A stretch of DNA of 64,000 nt. Origin: Janthinobacterium sp. LM6 (GTDB taxonomy: Bacteria > Pseudomonadota > Gammaproteobacteria > Burkholderiales > Burkholderiaceae_D). The notes under the pieces were generated by a model, which was not told where the DNA came from, did no database searches, and saw nothing but the letters and a program-made list of their open reading frames with translations. The position numbers and the translations under genes are program-made. Below, one piece after another: positions 42,544 through 50,629 of the stretch. Position 1 is the stretch's first letter. Every line of letters starts with the position of its first letter. The DNA lies in NCBI RefSeq assembly GCF_002002885.1, contig NZ_CP019510.1, positions 2,728,001 to 2,792,000 of the forward strand. Reading direction: 5' to 3'.

Positions 42544-44202
42544 TTACTTGGTCAGCGATTTTTTATACGCGATGGCGTAGCTCAGCTTGCCCGTCGGCGT
42601 GACCAGGTCGTCCAGCGCCGCCTGGCTGAAGACGCCCGTCCAGCCCAGGGTTTGCGCCGTCACGCCGCGGCTGACGATATCGTTCGCCTTCAGGCCCGCC
42701 ATCGCCGTCGATGCGCTCTTGATGGTGGCCATGTAGCTGGCAACGTCGCGCGTGTCGGTCTTGGCCAGGTCGATGCCGGGCTGCGTGCGCAGCCAGTCGG
42801 CCCAGTAGAATTCGAGGAATTCCGTGGCCGTCGACGGCACCACGTAGCCGGCGTCGCGCGTGAAGTAGACGAGCGAGCGGTACGGGTCGTTGCCCAGCGA
42901 CTTCAAACCGATGGATGCGGGCAGCTGGCTGGTGGCGATGGCCTTGTTGCCGCCGTCCTTCAGCCAGACCTTGTTGACCTTCTTCATCTGCGCCCAGAAA
43001 TCGTATTCACTGAGCTTGCTGAAATTGTCCGTCACCTTGACCCACACTTTCAACTGCAGGTTCTGGCCATTGTCGGCATCCCGGAAGGCGCTGAACGTGT
43101 GGTGGCCGTCCGTCAGGTACAGGGTGCCGTTCGGGCCGATGACGACCGTTTTCATGTCGCCCGGCTTGGTGCCCACGGCGGACTTGCACTGGAACGTGGC
43201 CGGTGGATTGCTCAGGGTGGCGCCGGCCACGTTGGCCGTCTTGCTCACCACGTCGTCCTGGCCATTGGCTTCGCACAGTTCGGCGAATTTCTTCGGCTTG
43301 TTGGTCTTGGCCATGACCAGGTCTTCCGCGCCGTAGCGGCCCAGCTTGTAGTAAATCTGGTCGTAGCCGACGGCTGGCTGCGTGGGATGCAGTTCGTCGA
43401 GCGATACTTGCAGGAAGATGGGCGCCGCATCGGTGCCGGCAGCCGTGGCGGCCAGCACTTGCTGGCGCGCGCTGAGCACGGGCGGCGTTTCCAGCACGCT
43501 CTTGCCGGTGGCGAGCGGCGCGCCGCCATCGATGATTTGCGCGACGATGCTGCCGCTGGCATTGACGATGTCGATATCCGTGCCGCTCTGTTTTACCTGC
43601 AGGTTGTCGAGCAGGACGTCGGCCGGGTCCTTGCTGTTCGGCGTCAGGGCGCCATTGACGAAATCATAGTTGGCCGCCATGCCCAGGGTTTGCAGGGGCG
43701 CCGCCAGGGCCGTGCCCAGCTGCGTCTGCGCCGTTTGCAGCCTGGCCGCATCGATGGCGGCCAGGCTGGCGGGGGACGCGCTTGAGGGGATGCTGCCCAG
43801 CAACTGCATGGCGATGACGGAGGTGAGCGGGGTCAGGTTGACGGCGCTTTCCTTCAGCGACAGCGCGTACAGGGTGGTGCCGCCTGCCGGCGTGACGGAG
43901 ACGAGGAAGGGCGCCTTCGCCGTGGCAGCCAGGGTGATGGCCACCTTGCCTGTCGCGTCTGTGGTGCCGCTGCCGACGACATTCTTGCCGGCGTCGAGCA
44001 CGGCGACGGAGGCATTCGCCACAGCCTTGCCGGTGGCCGCTACCACGTTCAGGATGCGTGCCGGGGTGACGGAGTCCACCGGGGCGACGGGCGCCGTGCT
44101 GGTGTCGCGATCGTCTTTGCCGCCACAGGCGGCCAGGCTGGCGCCCAGCGCGAGGGCGATGGCAATCGATAAGGTGCTGCGGCGGATGCTGTGCTTGTAC
44201 AT
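42544..44202 (-). CDS. Exported lipoprotein with ParB-like (ParBc_2) domain
   Basis: Protein of 552 residues with a lipoprotein signal peptide (SIAIALALGASLAACGG, lipobox LAAC). An N-terminal region of about 40-110 resembles a Cna_B/Ig-like beta-sandwich (AVANASVAVLDAGKNVVGSG). The C-terminal 320 residues are a ParB/sulfiredoxin-fold domain of the ParBc_2 type: LDELHPTQPAVGYDQIYYKLGRY, LYLTDGHHTFSAF and DPYRSLVYFTRDAGY. ParB-like domains usually bind DNA or nucleotides in the cytoplasm, so export is unexpected. A paralogue lies 77 bp upstream on the same strand. Function is unknown. Confidence 0.8.
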   Translation of the reverse strand: MYKHSIRRSTLSIAIALALGASLAACGGKDDRDTSTAPVAPVDSVTPARILNVVAATGKAVANASVAVLDAGKNVVGSGTTDATGKVAITLAATAKAPFLVSVTPAGGTTLYALSLKESAVNLTPLTSVIAMQLLGSIPSSASPASLAAIDAARLQTAQTQLGTALAAPLQTLGMAANYDFVNGALTPNSKDPADVLLDNLQVKQSGTDIDIVNASGSIVAQIIDGGAPLATGKSVLETPPVLSARQQVLAATAAGTDAAPIFLQVSLDELHPTQPAVGYDQIYYKLGRYGAEDLVMAKTNKPKKFAELCEANGQDDVVSKTANVAGATLSNPPATFQCKSAVGTKPGDMKTVVIGPNGTLYLTDGHHTFSAFRDADNGQNLQLKVWVKVTDNFSKLSEYDFWAQMKKVNKVWLKDGGNKAIATSQLPASIGLKSLGNDPYRSLVYFTRDAGYVVPSTATEFLEFYWADWLRTQPGIDLAKTDTRDVASYMATIKSASTAMAGLKANDIVSRGVTAQTLGWTGVFSQAALDDLVTPTGKLSYAIAYKKSLTK

Positions 44203-44213
44203 GGTGTCCCGTG

Positions 44214-44238
44214 ATGTCGGCCTGAAAAGTGCCGACAT
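44214..44238 (-). other. Hairpin between the two ParB-fold genes
   Basis: Arms ATGTCGGC (44214-44221) and GCCGACAT (44231-44238) are perfect complements around nine bases. On the minus strand it ends 11 bp before the downstream start codon, with no T-run, so it is an intercistronic or leader hairpin rather than a terminator. Confidence 0.55.
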
Positions 44239-44279
44239 GCTAGCGGGCGCAGATGTCAGGATGATGACACGCCTGGATG

Positions 44280-45305
44280 TTACTGACGCAGCAGCGACTT
44301 GCGGTAGTCGATGGCGTAGCCCAGCTTGCCCTTGTCTTCGGTCAGTTCGTCGAACGCTGCGTGGTCGATTTCGCGCAGTGCGCCAAGATCCGCCGCCCGC
44401 TTGCCGCCACTGACGAGCTCTGCCGGTTGCAGCGCCACCATCGCCTGCGCCGCCAGCAGGATGGTGCTGGCATACGCGGCGGGATCGCGCAGGTCGACAC
44501 GCGCCAGGTCCAGCGCCGGTTTGCGGCGCAGCCAGTCGGCCCAGTAGAATTCGAGAAATTCCGTGGCCTGGTCGGGCGGCTTGTAGCCGATCTCGCGCGT
44601 AAAGTAGACGAGCGAGCGGTATGGATCGTCGCCCAGGGATGCGAGGCCGATGGCGGACGGCAGCTGCTGAGGCGTGATGGCCTGGTTCCGGCCGTTTTTC
44701 AGCCATACCTTGTTTTCCGCGCGCATGCGGGCCCAGAAGGCCGCTTCGCCCAGCGCGCTGAAATTGTCGCTGACCTTGACCCACACCTTGAGTTGGTGGT
44801 TGCGCCCGCCATCGGCATCCCAGAAAGTGGAAAATGTGTGGTGGCCATCGGTGAGGTATACCGTGCCGCGCGGGCCGATGACGACAGTCTTCATGTCATC
44901 GGGACGGCTACCCACGGCCGCCTTGCAGCGGTAGCCGGCCGGCGGTGTGGCCAGGGTGGCGCCGACGACATTGGCCGTGCCGGGCAAGACGTCGCCCTGG
45001 CCATTGGCTTCGCACAGGTCGGCAAATTTCTTTGGCTTGGCGATGTCGGCGATGTGTTTTTCTTCGGCCGCATAGCGTCCCAGCTTGTAGTACACCTGGT
45101 CGTAGCCGATGGCCGGCTGGGTCGGGTGCAGTTCATCGAGGCGCACCTGCAGGATGCGCGGATGGGCGGCGCTGCCCGTGACGGTCGCCATCAGCGCCTG
45201 CTGGCGCGCGCTGAGGGCGGGCGCGACGGCGGCATCGCGGGCCAGTGCCGCATTGCTGACGGAAAGCGCCAGCAGCAGGGCGCTGGCAGTGTGCGTGACG
45301 TGCAT
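44280..45305 (-). CDS. Exported ParB-like (ParBc_2) domain protein, paralogue
   Basis: Protein of 341 residues with a signal peptide (MHVTHTASALLLALSVSNAALA) and no lipobox, followed directly by the same ParBc_2 domain as its neighbour: LDELHPTQPAIGYDQVYYKLGRY, VYLTDGHHTFSTF, DPYRSLVYFTREIGY and FLEFYWADWLR. It lacks the Ig-like N-terminal part. The two genes are a tandem duplication with different cell addresses: soluble periplasmic or secreted here, lipid-anchored there. The DUF885 gene lies 25 bp upstream, so all three may share a transcript. Confidence 0.82.
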   Translation of the reverse strand: MHVTHTASALLLALSVSNAALARDAAVAPALSARQQALMATVTGSAAHPRILQVRLDELHPTQPAIGYDQVYYKLGRYAAEEKHIADIAKPKKFADLCEANGQGDVLPGTANVVGATLATPPAGYRCKAAVGSRPDDMKTVVIGPRGTVYLTDGHHTFSTFWDADGGRNHQLKVWVKVSDNFSALGEAAFWARMRAENKVWLKNGRNQAITPQQLPSAIGLASLGDDPYRSLVYFTREIGYKPPDQATEFLEFYWADWLRRKPALDLARVDLRDPAAYASTILLAAQAMVALQPAELVSGGKRAADLGALREIDHAAFDELTEDKGKLGYAIDYRKSLLRQ

Positions 45306-45330
45306 GCGACTCTCCTTTATCGTTTGTGCC

Positions 45331-46548
45331 TCATTCCAGCAGCGCGCTGGGCACGCGCGGCGAGGACATCAGGTCGCGGAAGGCGGCCCAGTGCTCGGCG
45401 CGCGTCGCGCCCTGGCGTTCCACATACGCTTTCGCCATGTCCTGACCCAGGTTGTAATTAATCACATAGGCACCCATGGCGTCGTAGAACTGCAGGCGCT
45501 GCGCGGATTTTTCGGCCGGATACAGGCGCACGTTGACCAGCCATTCCAGCGCTTCTTCGCGGCTCAGGCTGCCTTCTAGGTACTGGCGCGCGATGTCGTT
45601 GTCGGCGTAGCCGAGTTTGGCCAGCAACTGGTTCAGCTGTGCGTAGCGGGGCGCCAGCGCAGGATCGAGGCCGGCCAGCGGGTACAGCACCTGCTGTTCG
45701 AATGCCAGCCGTTCTGCATCTGTAAAGCTCAGTTCGATGCCGTAATTGGCCGTGCCTTCGGCGATCAAGGATTGCGGCGAGTACAGCGGATAGATGCAGT
45801 ACTCCATCCAGCCCTTGCCGCGCACCAGGTCGCGCTCGAGCAGCACATTGTAGACGTGGTGACCGGGATACGCTTCGTGGCAGCCGAGATCGACCGCGCG
45901 GTCGATATACACGGGCAAGTCGGTATTGATCTGGATCACGCTCTGGTAGTTGCCCTTGTACCAGTTGTAGCCGCTCCACGGTTTGTCGGTAACGAATTCC
46001 AGCACGAAATCCTCGCCTTCGGGCAGGGCGATGTACTGCAAGGTGCGTTCGCGGCCCGCGCGGATGGCCGCATCCATGACGGCGCGCAGCTTGTCGGCGG
46101 GAATGACGAGTTGCGCGCGCAAGGCGTTGACCCGGTCGCTGACAGTGCCGTCGCCAGGCAGCAGGGCATCGATCTGCGCCACCAGTTCTGCGTAATATGC
46201 GCGGCTGTGGTGGGGCGAGACGGCGTCGTACAGGCGCGCGCTTTCCGTGTCGAAATCCAGGCGTGTCCCTTGCAGCATGTCCGCCTTGGCCAGCACGGCT
46301 TGCAACTGCTTGCGCAGGTTGAGGGCGCGCAGGCAGGAGGCGTCGGCCAGCAGGGCCAGCGCCGCGTTTGCGCCATCTTTGATATCGCTCAAACTCTGTG
46401 GTTGTTTGACCGTTGCTGCCTGCCACGCGGGCGGGCCGTAATACGCGTCGACATACGAGGCGTCGTGCTGGCCCATGGCCAGGACCAGCTTGACGTAGCG
46501 TTCGGCTACGTCGGCGAGGGAAGGGGAGTTGCTGTCGTTGTTCGTCAT
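45331..46548 (-). CDS. DUF885 family metallopeptidase-like protein
   Basis: Protein of 405 residues, no signal peptide, with the DUF885 zinc-peptidase-like signature HEAYPGHH (His224, Glu225, His230, His231) followed by EGTANYGIEL (Glu264). These would form an HExxxxxHH...E metal site. Many DUF885 proteins are longer (550-600) and exported; this is a short cytoplasmic version. Peptidase activity is not proven. It is the first gene of a leftward group with the two ParB-fold genes. Confidence 0.82.
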   Translation of the reverse strand: MTNNDSNSPSLADVAERYVKLVLAMGQHDASYVDAYYGPPAWQAATVKQPQSLSDIKDGANAALALLADASCLRALNLRKQLQAVLAKADMLQGTRLDFDTESARLYDAVSPHHSRAYYAELVAQIDALLPGDGTVSDRVNALRAQLVIPADKLRAVMDAAIRAGRERTLQYIALPEGEDFVLEFVTDKPWSGYNWYKGNYQSVIQINTDLPVYIDRAVDLGCHEAYPGHHVYNVLLERDLVRGKGWMEYCIYPLYSPQSLIAEGTANYGIELSFTDAERLAFEQQVLYPLAGLDPALAPRYAQLNQLLAKLGYADNDIARQYLEGSLSREEALEWLVNVRLYPAEKSAQRLQFYDAMGAYVINYNLGQDMAKAYVERQGATRAEHWAAFRDLMSSPRVPSALLE

Positions 46549-46784
46549 GGCGGCAGGGTTTCTCGCGGTTGGGCAGCGCTTATTGTATAGCGCAATCGGA
46601 TGCGCGTGAGGCGTGTGCGCGCCACATCATTTCTCTACCGTAACTGAGGAACGACATCTTGATATGCATCAGAAATCCCGGCATTCAGCACCTGCGTCAC
46701 GCGGTTTGGCCGCAAGATGGCGTGGTCTTCTTTTTTCGCATACACGTGATTTTCCCCTTGATTTTTCTTCGTTTATGGACGAAT

Positions 46785-47150
46785 ATGATGTATGAGATCC
46801 GGCACTATCTGACGTCATCGGGCAGGGATTTATATACGGAGTGGCTGAAGCGCCAGCGTGACAATACGGCCAGGGTGGCCATCGTGCGGCGCGTGCTGCG
46901 CATGATTCCCGGCAATTTTGGCGACCACAAGTTTTGCCACGATGGCGTGAGGGAATTGCGCATCGATGTGGGTGCCGGCTACCGTATTTACTACGCCATT
47001 GCCGGGGAACAGATCATTTTATTGCTGTGCGGAGGCGACAAGCGCACCCAATCGAAAGATATCGAATACGCCTGTGCCTGCTGGTACGACTGGAAGGAGA
47101 GAGGACATGAAAGAGGAACTAAGCAAACCACCGAGAGACCGCTCGCATGA
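46785..47150 (+). CDS. RelE/ParE-superfamily toxin (Gp49/HigB-like)
   Basis: Protein of 121 residues (from the first ATG of MMYEIRHY) that matches addiction-module killer proteins of the Gp49/HigB type: EIRHYLTSSGRDLYTEWLKR, LRMIPGNFGDHKFC, GVRELRIDVGAGYRIYYAI and LLLCGGDKRTQSKDIEYA. Such toxins are ribosome-associated mRNA interferases. ATG 46785 or 46788 may start it; no strong ribosome site is visible. The last 44 bp overlap the antitoxin gene, with the toxin first, as is usual for HigBA. The 236 bp before it hold no other gene. Confidence 0.87.
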   Translation: MMYEIRHYLTSSGRDLYTEWLKRQRDNTARVAIVRRVLRMIPGNFGDHKFCHDGVRELRIDVGAGYRIYYAIAGEQIILLLCGGDKRTQSKDIEYACACWYDWKERGHERGTKQTTERPLA

Positions 47151-47454
47151 CGAGGCGATGGCCGAACTGTACCGCGACGATCCCGATCTCGCCCTCGAAT
47201 TGATCAACAATATCCTCGTCGATGGCGACCATGGCGAACTGCTGGCCGTGCTGCGCCAGCTGACGCGCGCCTTTGGCGGCGTGCCCGCCGTGGCGCAGGC
47301 GGCCAAGCTCAATCCCACCCAGCTGTACCGCACCTTGTCGCCCGATGGCAATCCTTCGCTGAGCACCTTGACGGCCATCCTCGATGCCATGGGCTTGCGG
47401 CTGGCCGTGGAGCCCAGGCAGCCAGAACGTCCATTTTCCGCGCCGGCCGCCTGA
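47107..47454 (+). CDS. HigA-like antitoxin with helix-turn-helix
   Basis: Protein of 115 residues. The C-terminal half is an XRE/putative-addiction-module helix-turn-helix: LTRAFGGVPAVAQAAKLNPT, then QLYRTLSPDGNPSLSTLTAI. The N-terminal part (DEAMAELYRDDPDLALELIN) is the toxin-wrapping segment of this antidote family. ATG 47107 follows GGAGAGAGG and overlaps the toxin gene by 44 bp, giving translational coupling. It should neutralise the toxin and repress the operon. Confidence 0.87.
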   Translation: MKEELSKPPRDRSHDEAMAELYRDDPDLALELINNILVDGDHGELLAVLRQLTRAFGGVPAVAQAAKLNPTQLYRTLSPDGNPSLSTLTAILDAMGLRLAVEPRQPERPFSAPAA

Positions 47455-47469
47455 GTCCCTGCCTTTGGC

Positions 47470-48492
47470 TTAAAACTCCACGGGCCGCGCTTCGCGCATC
47501 GCTTGCGTCATGGCCAGGCCGATGCGCGTCGCTTCCGTCGCGTCGTGCAAGGTCAAGGACAGGGTGCGCCGGCCCAGCGCCGCATCCGTAAACTCCTGCG
47601 CCTCGATCAAAAAGGCGTCAGCGAAGCGGGCATAGAAGTCCGGCGTGCATTCGTTGCGCACGCCATGCGCGTCCGAGATTTCCACCCTGTTCAGGCGCGG
47701 ATTGCTGCCAACGGCCAGGCGCCCCCCCGTGCCGAACACTTCCGTCAGGGTTTCATGGCCATGCGCCATGGTGCGCGACGCCATGAAGCTGGCCATGCTG
47801 CCATCGCTGAACTCGACCGTCGCCAGGCCATTGTCGACATCGCCGAACGCCTGCAAGCCCGTGTGGATGGCGTTGGTGCCGCTTGCGTACACGCGCTTGG
47901 GCACGGGATTGCCCAGTAGCCAGCGCGCCAGGTCGATATCGTGCACGCTGCAATCGAGGAAGATGCCGCCGCTGGTGGGGGCGAAGCGCATGAAGGCGCC
48001 GCTGGGGTCGTTCTGATCGCAGGTTTGCGAACGCACCAGGTACGGCTTGCCGATCAGCCCTTGAGCAATCTTTTGCTGCGCGTCATGGTAGCTGGCGTCG
48101 AAACGGCGCACGAAGCCGATCATGACGGTCAACTGCGGGTGGCGCGCCGCTTCCGCTTCCACCTTCAGGCAGTCGGCCAGGTCCAGCGACAGCGGCTTTT
48201 CGCAAAATACGTGCTTGCCGGCGCGCAAGGCGGCGATGATCTGCTCCGCGTGCAGCGAGGTGGGCGTGACGAGGAAGACGGCGTCCAGGCCCGGGTGGGC
48301 CAGCAGGGCGTCGTAATCGGCATAACCGTTGGTGATGCCGAGCTGGCTGGCGGCCCAGTCCAGTTCGGCTTGCACGGGGCTGCAGGCGGCCACGACTTCG
48401 GCATTCGGCACGCGCTGCGCCAGGTTGATGGCATGGCGCTGGCCCAGCCGGCCCAGGCCGACGATGCCGACTTTTAATGTTGGGGATGACAT
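47470..48492 (-). CDS. Gfo/Idh/MocA oxidoreductase (inositol dehydrogenase-like)
   Basis: NAD(P)-dependent dehydrogenase of 340 residues. The N-terminal Rossmann motif is VGIVGLGRLGQRHAINLA. The conserved catalytic segment of the family, HVFCEKPLSLDL (EKP lysine), is intact, and GGIFLDCSVHDIDLARW carries the catalytic Asp/His. It probably oxidises an inositol isomer (scyllo- or chiro-) or a related polyol, because it lies 34 bp after iolG in the inositol locus. The exact substrate is not readable. Confidence 0.85.
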   Translation of the reverse strand: MSSPTLKVGIVGLGRLGQRHAINLAQRVPNAEVVAACSPVQAELDWAASQLGITNGYADYDALLAHPGLDAVFLVTPTSLHAEQIIAALRAGKHVFCEKPLSLDLADCLKVEAEAARHPQLTVMIGFVRRFDASYHDAQQKIAQGLIGKPYLVRSQTCDQNDPSGAFMRFAPTSGGIFLDCSVHDIDLARWLLGNPVPKRVYASGTNAIHTGLQAFGDVDNGLATVEFSDGSMASFMASRTMAHGHETLTEVFGTGGRLAVGSNPRLNRVEISDAHGVRNECTPDFYARFADAFLIEAQEFTDAALGRRTLSLTLHDATEATRIGLAMTQAMREARPVEF

Positions 48493-48526
48493 GGTGTCTC
48501 CAGATTTTTTATTGTTATTTATAAAG

Positions 48527-49522
48527 TTACGACGCCAGGGTCACGACACGACCCTCGCGCCACGACAGGGTAGCCGCTTCCGCCAGTTCCAGCGCCTTCA
48601 AGCCATCGTGGACGGTGGTGCGCAGCGGCGTGCCGTGGCTGAGGGCGTCGAAGAAGTGCGCCATTTCCTGCGCGTAAGCCACGCGATAACGTTCCAGGAA
48701 AAAATCTTCCGGCCTGTCCACGCTGACGTTCACGGCGCCATAGGCCGTCACTTCCGTCGGTTTGTGATTACCCGCCTGCAGCATGCCGGCGCTGCCCAGC
48801 ACTTCGAAGCGCTGGTCGTAGCCGTAGGCGGCGCGGCGCGAGGCATTGATCTGGCACAAACGTCCTTTCGCCGTGCGGATGGTGACGACGGCCGTGTCCA
48901 GATCGCCAGCCTCGCCGATGGCCGGGTCGACGAGGCAGCTGCCCGTGGCGTGCACGCTGACGGCTTCATCGTCGAGTATCCAGCGGAAAATGTCGAAATC
49001 GTGGATCAGCATATCCTTGAAGATGCCGCCCGAGACCTTGATGTAGCTCACGGGTGGCGGCCCCGGATCGCGGCTGGTCACAATGAGCAACTCCGGCGTG
49101 CCGATCTCGCCCGCCTCAATCCGTGTCTTGACGGCATTGAAGGTGGGGTCGTAGCGGCGCTGGAAACCCAGCATGCACAGCACCTTGGCTTCCTTGACGG
49201 CGGCGGCGCAGGCGCGCGCCCGGTCGATCGTCAGGTCGACGGGTTTTTCGCAAAAGATGGCCTTGCCGGCGGCGGCCGAGCGCAGGATCAGGTCCGCGTG
49301 CGTATCCGTGCTGGAAGCGATGACGACGGCCTTGATGGCCGGGTCGGCCAGCGCCGCTTCGACAGTCGCGCTGCTGCCGCCGTGCAAGCCGGCAAGGGCG
49401 GCGGCCGCTTCCTGGTTGACGTCGACCACGTACTTGAACTGTATGCCGGATTGGGCAGCCAGGTTGGCCGCGTGGATTTTGCCGATGCGTCCGGCGCCGA
49501 ATAACGCTACTTCAATCATCAT
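48527..49522 (-). CDS. iolG: myo-Inositol 2-dehydrogenase
   Basis: Gfo/Idh/MocA enzyme of 331 residues that oxidises myo-inositol to scyllo-inosose with NAD+, the first step of inositol breakdown. It has VALFGAGRIGKIHAANLA, IFCEKPVDL and GGIFKDMLIHDFDIFRW (catalytic Asp and His), in the form typical of IolG. Its start overlaps the RpiR gene by 11 bp, so the regulator, iolG and the second dehydrogenase form one leftward operon, divergent from the transporter and iol genes. Confidence 0.88.
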   Translation of the reverse strand: MMIEVALFGAGRIGKIHAANLAAQSGIQFKYVVDVNQEAAAALAGLHGGSSATVEAALADPAIKAVVIASSTDTHADLILRSAAAGKAIFCEKPVDLTIDRARACAAAVKEAKVLCMLGFQRRYDPTFNAVKTRIEAGEIGTPELLIVTSRDPGPPPVSYIKVSGGIFKDMLIHDFDIFRWILDDEAVSVHATGSCLVDPAIGEAGDLDTAVVTIRTAKGRLCQINASRRAAYGYDQRFEVLGSAGMLQAGNHKPTEVTAYGAVNVSVDRPEDFFLERYRVAYAQEMAHFFDALSHGTPLRTTVHDGLKALELAEAATLSWREGRVVTLAS

Positions 49523-50378
49523 GTTCTCCTGGGGTGTGGATTTCTTCGATGTCGAGCTCTAATTTGTATGCCAGCGCGATGAACAGCGCCTGGCACAGGC
49601 AGATGGTGCTGGTCAGCGAGCGGAAGGCGAAGGCGCTGCCCTCGGTGACGGTGAGCAGCGCGTCGGCGGCCCGCGCGAGCGGGGCCAGCTTGCTGTCGGT
49701 AATCACCAGGACCTTGGCGCCCTTGTCCTGCGCGGCCTTGATGCACTGCTGGGTTTCCTTGCCGTAAGGCGAGAAACTGATGGCGATCGCCACATCGCGT
49801 TCGCGCACGCTGCGCATCTGTTCGCGGTGCATGCCGCCCAGTCCGCTAATCAGGTGCACGCGCTTGTCCGTGTGTTCCAGCGCGTAGGCGATGTAGGAGG
49901 CGATCGGAAACGACCGGCGCACGCCGATCACATAGATGTTTTCCGCTTTCAACAGCAGGTTGACGGCCGCTTCCAGCTGCGCGTCGTCGAGGCCTGCCGC
50001 CAGGTCGTCGAGGCCGGCGCGGCTGGCGCCGACGAATTCGCGCGTCAGGTCGCCCGCGCTGAGGGCGGCGTCGCGCGTGGAAATGAGCTTGCGGATGCGT
50101 TGCTGGTAATCGGGCGTGGCGCCGGCCTGGTCCGTGTATGCCTGGCGGAACACATCTTGCATTTCGGAAAAGCCCGTGTAGCCGAAGCGCTGCGCGAAAC
50201 GCACGATGGCCGACGGCTGCACGTCGCAGGCGGCGGCGATGTCACTGATGCGTTCGAGCATCAGGCTGGCGCGGTGCTTTTCAATGTATTGCGCGATGAC
50301 TTTCAGCTGGCGCGACAGGTTGTCGTACTCGGCGGCAATGTGCTGCATCAGCTGTTCGATGGGGGCGGTGGCTGCCAT
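49512..50378 (-). CDS. MurR/RpiR family regulator of the inositol genes
   Basis: Regulator of 288 residues with an N-terminal RpiR helix-turn-helix (LERISDIAAACDVQPSAIVR, then FAQRFGYTGFSEMQDVFRQA) and a C-terminal SIS domain (ENIYVIGVRRSFPIASYIAY, ISFSPYGKETQQCI) that binds a phosphorylated sugar or inositol intermediate. It lies between divergent inositol operons, with a 9-4-9 palindrome in the spacer, so it very probably acts as their repressor, as RpiR-type IolR proteins do in other proteobacteria. Confidence 0.9.
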   Translation of the reverse strand: MAATAPIEQLMQHIAAEYDNLSRQLKVIAQYIEKHRASLMLERISDIAAACDVQPSAIVRFAQRFGYTGFSEMQDVFRQAYTDQAGATPDYQQRIRKLISTRDAALSAGDLTREFVGASRAGLDDLAAGLDDAQLEAAVNLLLKAENIYVIGVRRSFPIASYIAYALEHTDKRVHLISGLGGMHREQMRSVRERDVAIAISFSPYGKETQQCIKAAQDKGAKVLVITDSKLAPLARAADALLTVTEGSAFAFRSLTSTICLCQALFIALAYKLELDIEEIHTPGEHDD

Positions 50379-50461
50379 GGTGTTTTCCTCGGTTGCTTGC
50401 TAGGCCGCGCAACATGATTGCGGCGGCTGGTTCTGGCGAGAATTATAGGAGTGAATCCAGA

Positions 50462-50483
50462 AAATAGAAATGATTTTCTATTT
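50462..50483. promoter_or_regulatory. RpiR-type operator in the inositol intergenic region
   Basis: Perfect inverted repeat AAATAGAAA (50462-50470), spacer TGAT, TTTCTATTT (50475-50483), in a 251-bp divergent spacer that is strikingly AT-rich between about 50450 and 50520. A following TTTTGAAAATTTTA (50491-50504) is a partial second site. Binding by the adjacent RpiR regulator is inferred. Confidence 0.72.
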
Positions 50484-50629
50484 AAATTTATTTTGAAAAT
50501 TTTATTGCATTTGTCTTTTTTGTGGCCTAAGCTGTGCGCAGTGCATCGGGTCTTGCCGGTTTTCCGGTTCCCCGCTGACACGCTTCAAAAGCTGGCAACT
50601 ATAAAAATTAATCCTTCAAGGAGACATTC

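Noticed and set aside
46659..46672. FNR-like box TTGAT-ATGC-ATCAG upstream of the toxin gene
   Set aside because: It is a near match, but it is 110 bp from the gene with no promoter elements at the expected distance, and a toxin-antitoxin operon is not a usual FNR target; chance is likely.
46613..46795. Possible 60-residue gene before the toxin
   Set aside because: No ribosome site, no recognisable sequence, and it overlaps the toxin start in another frame.
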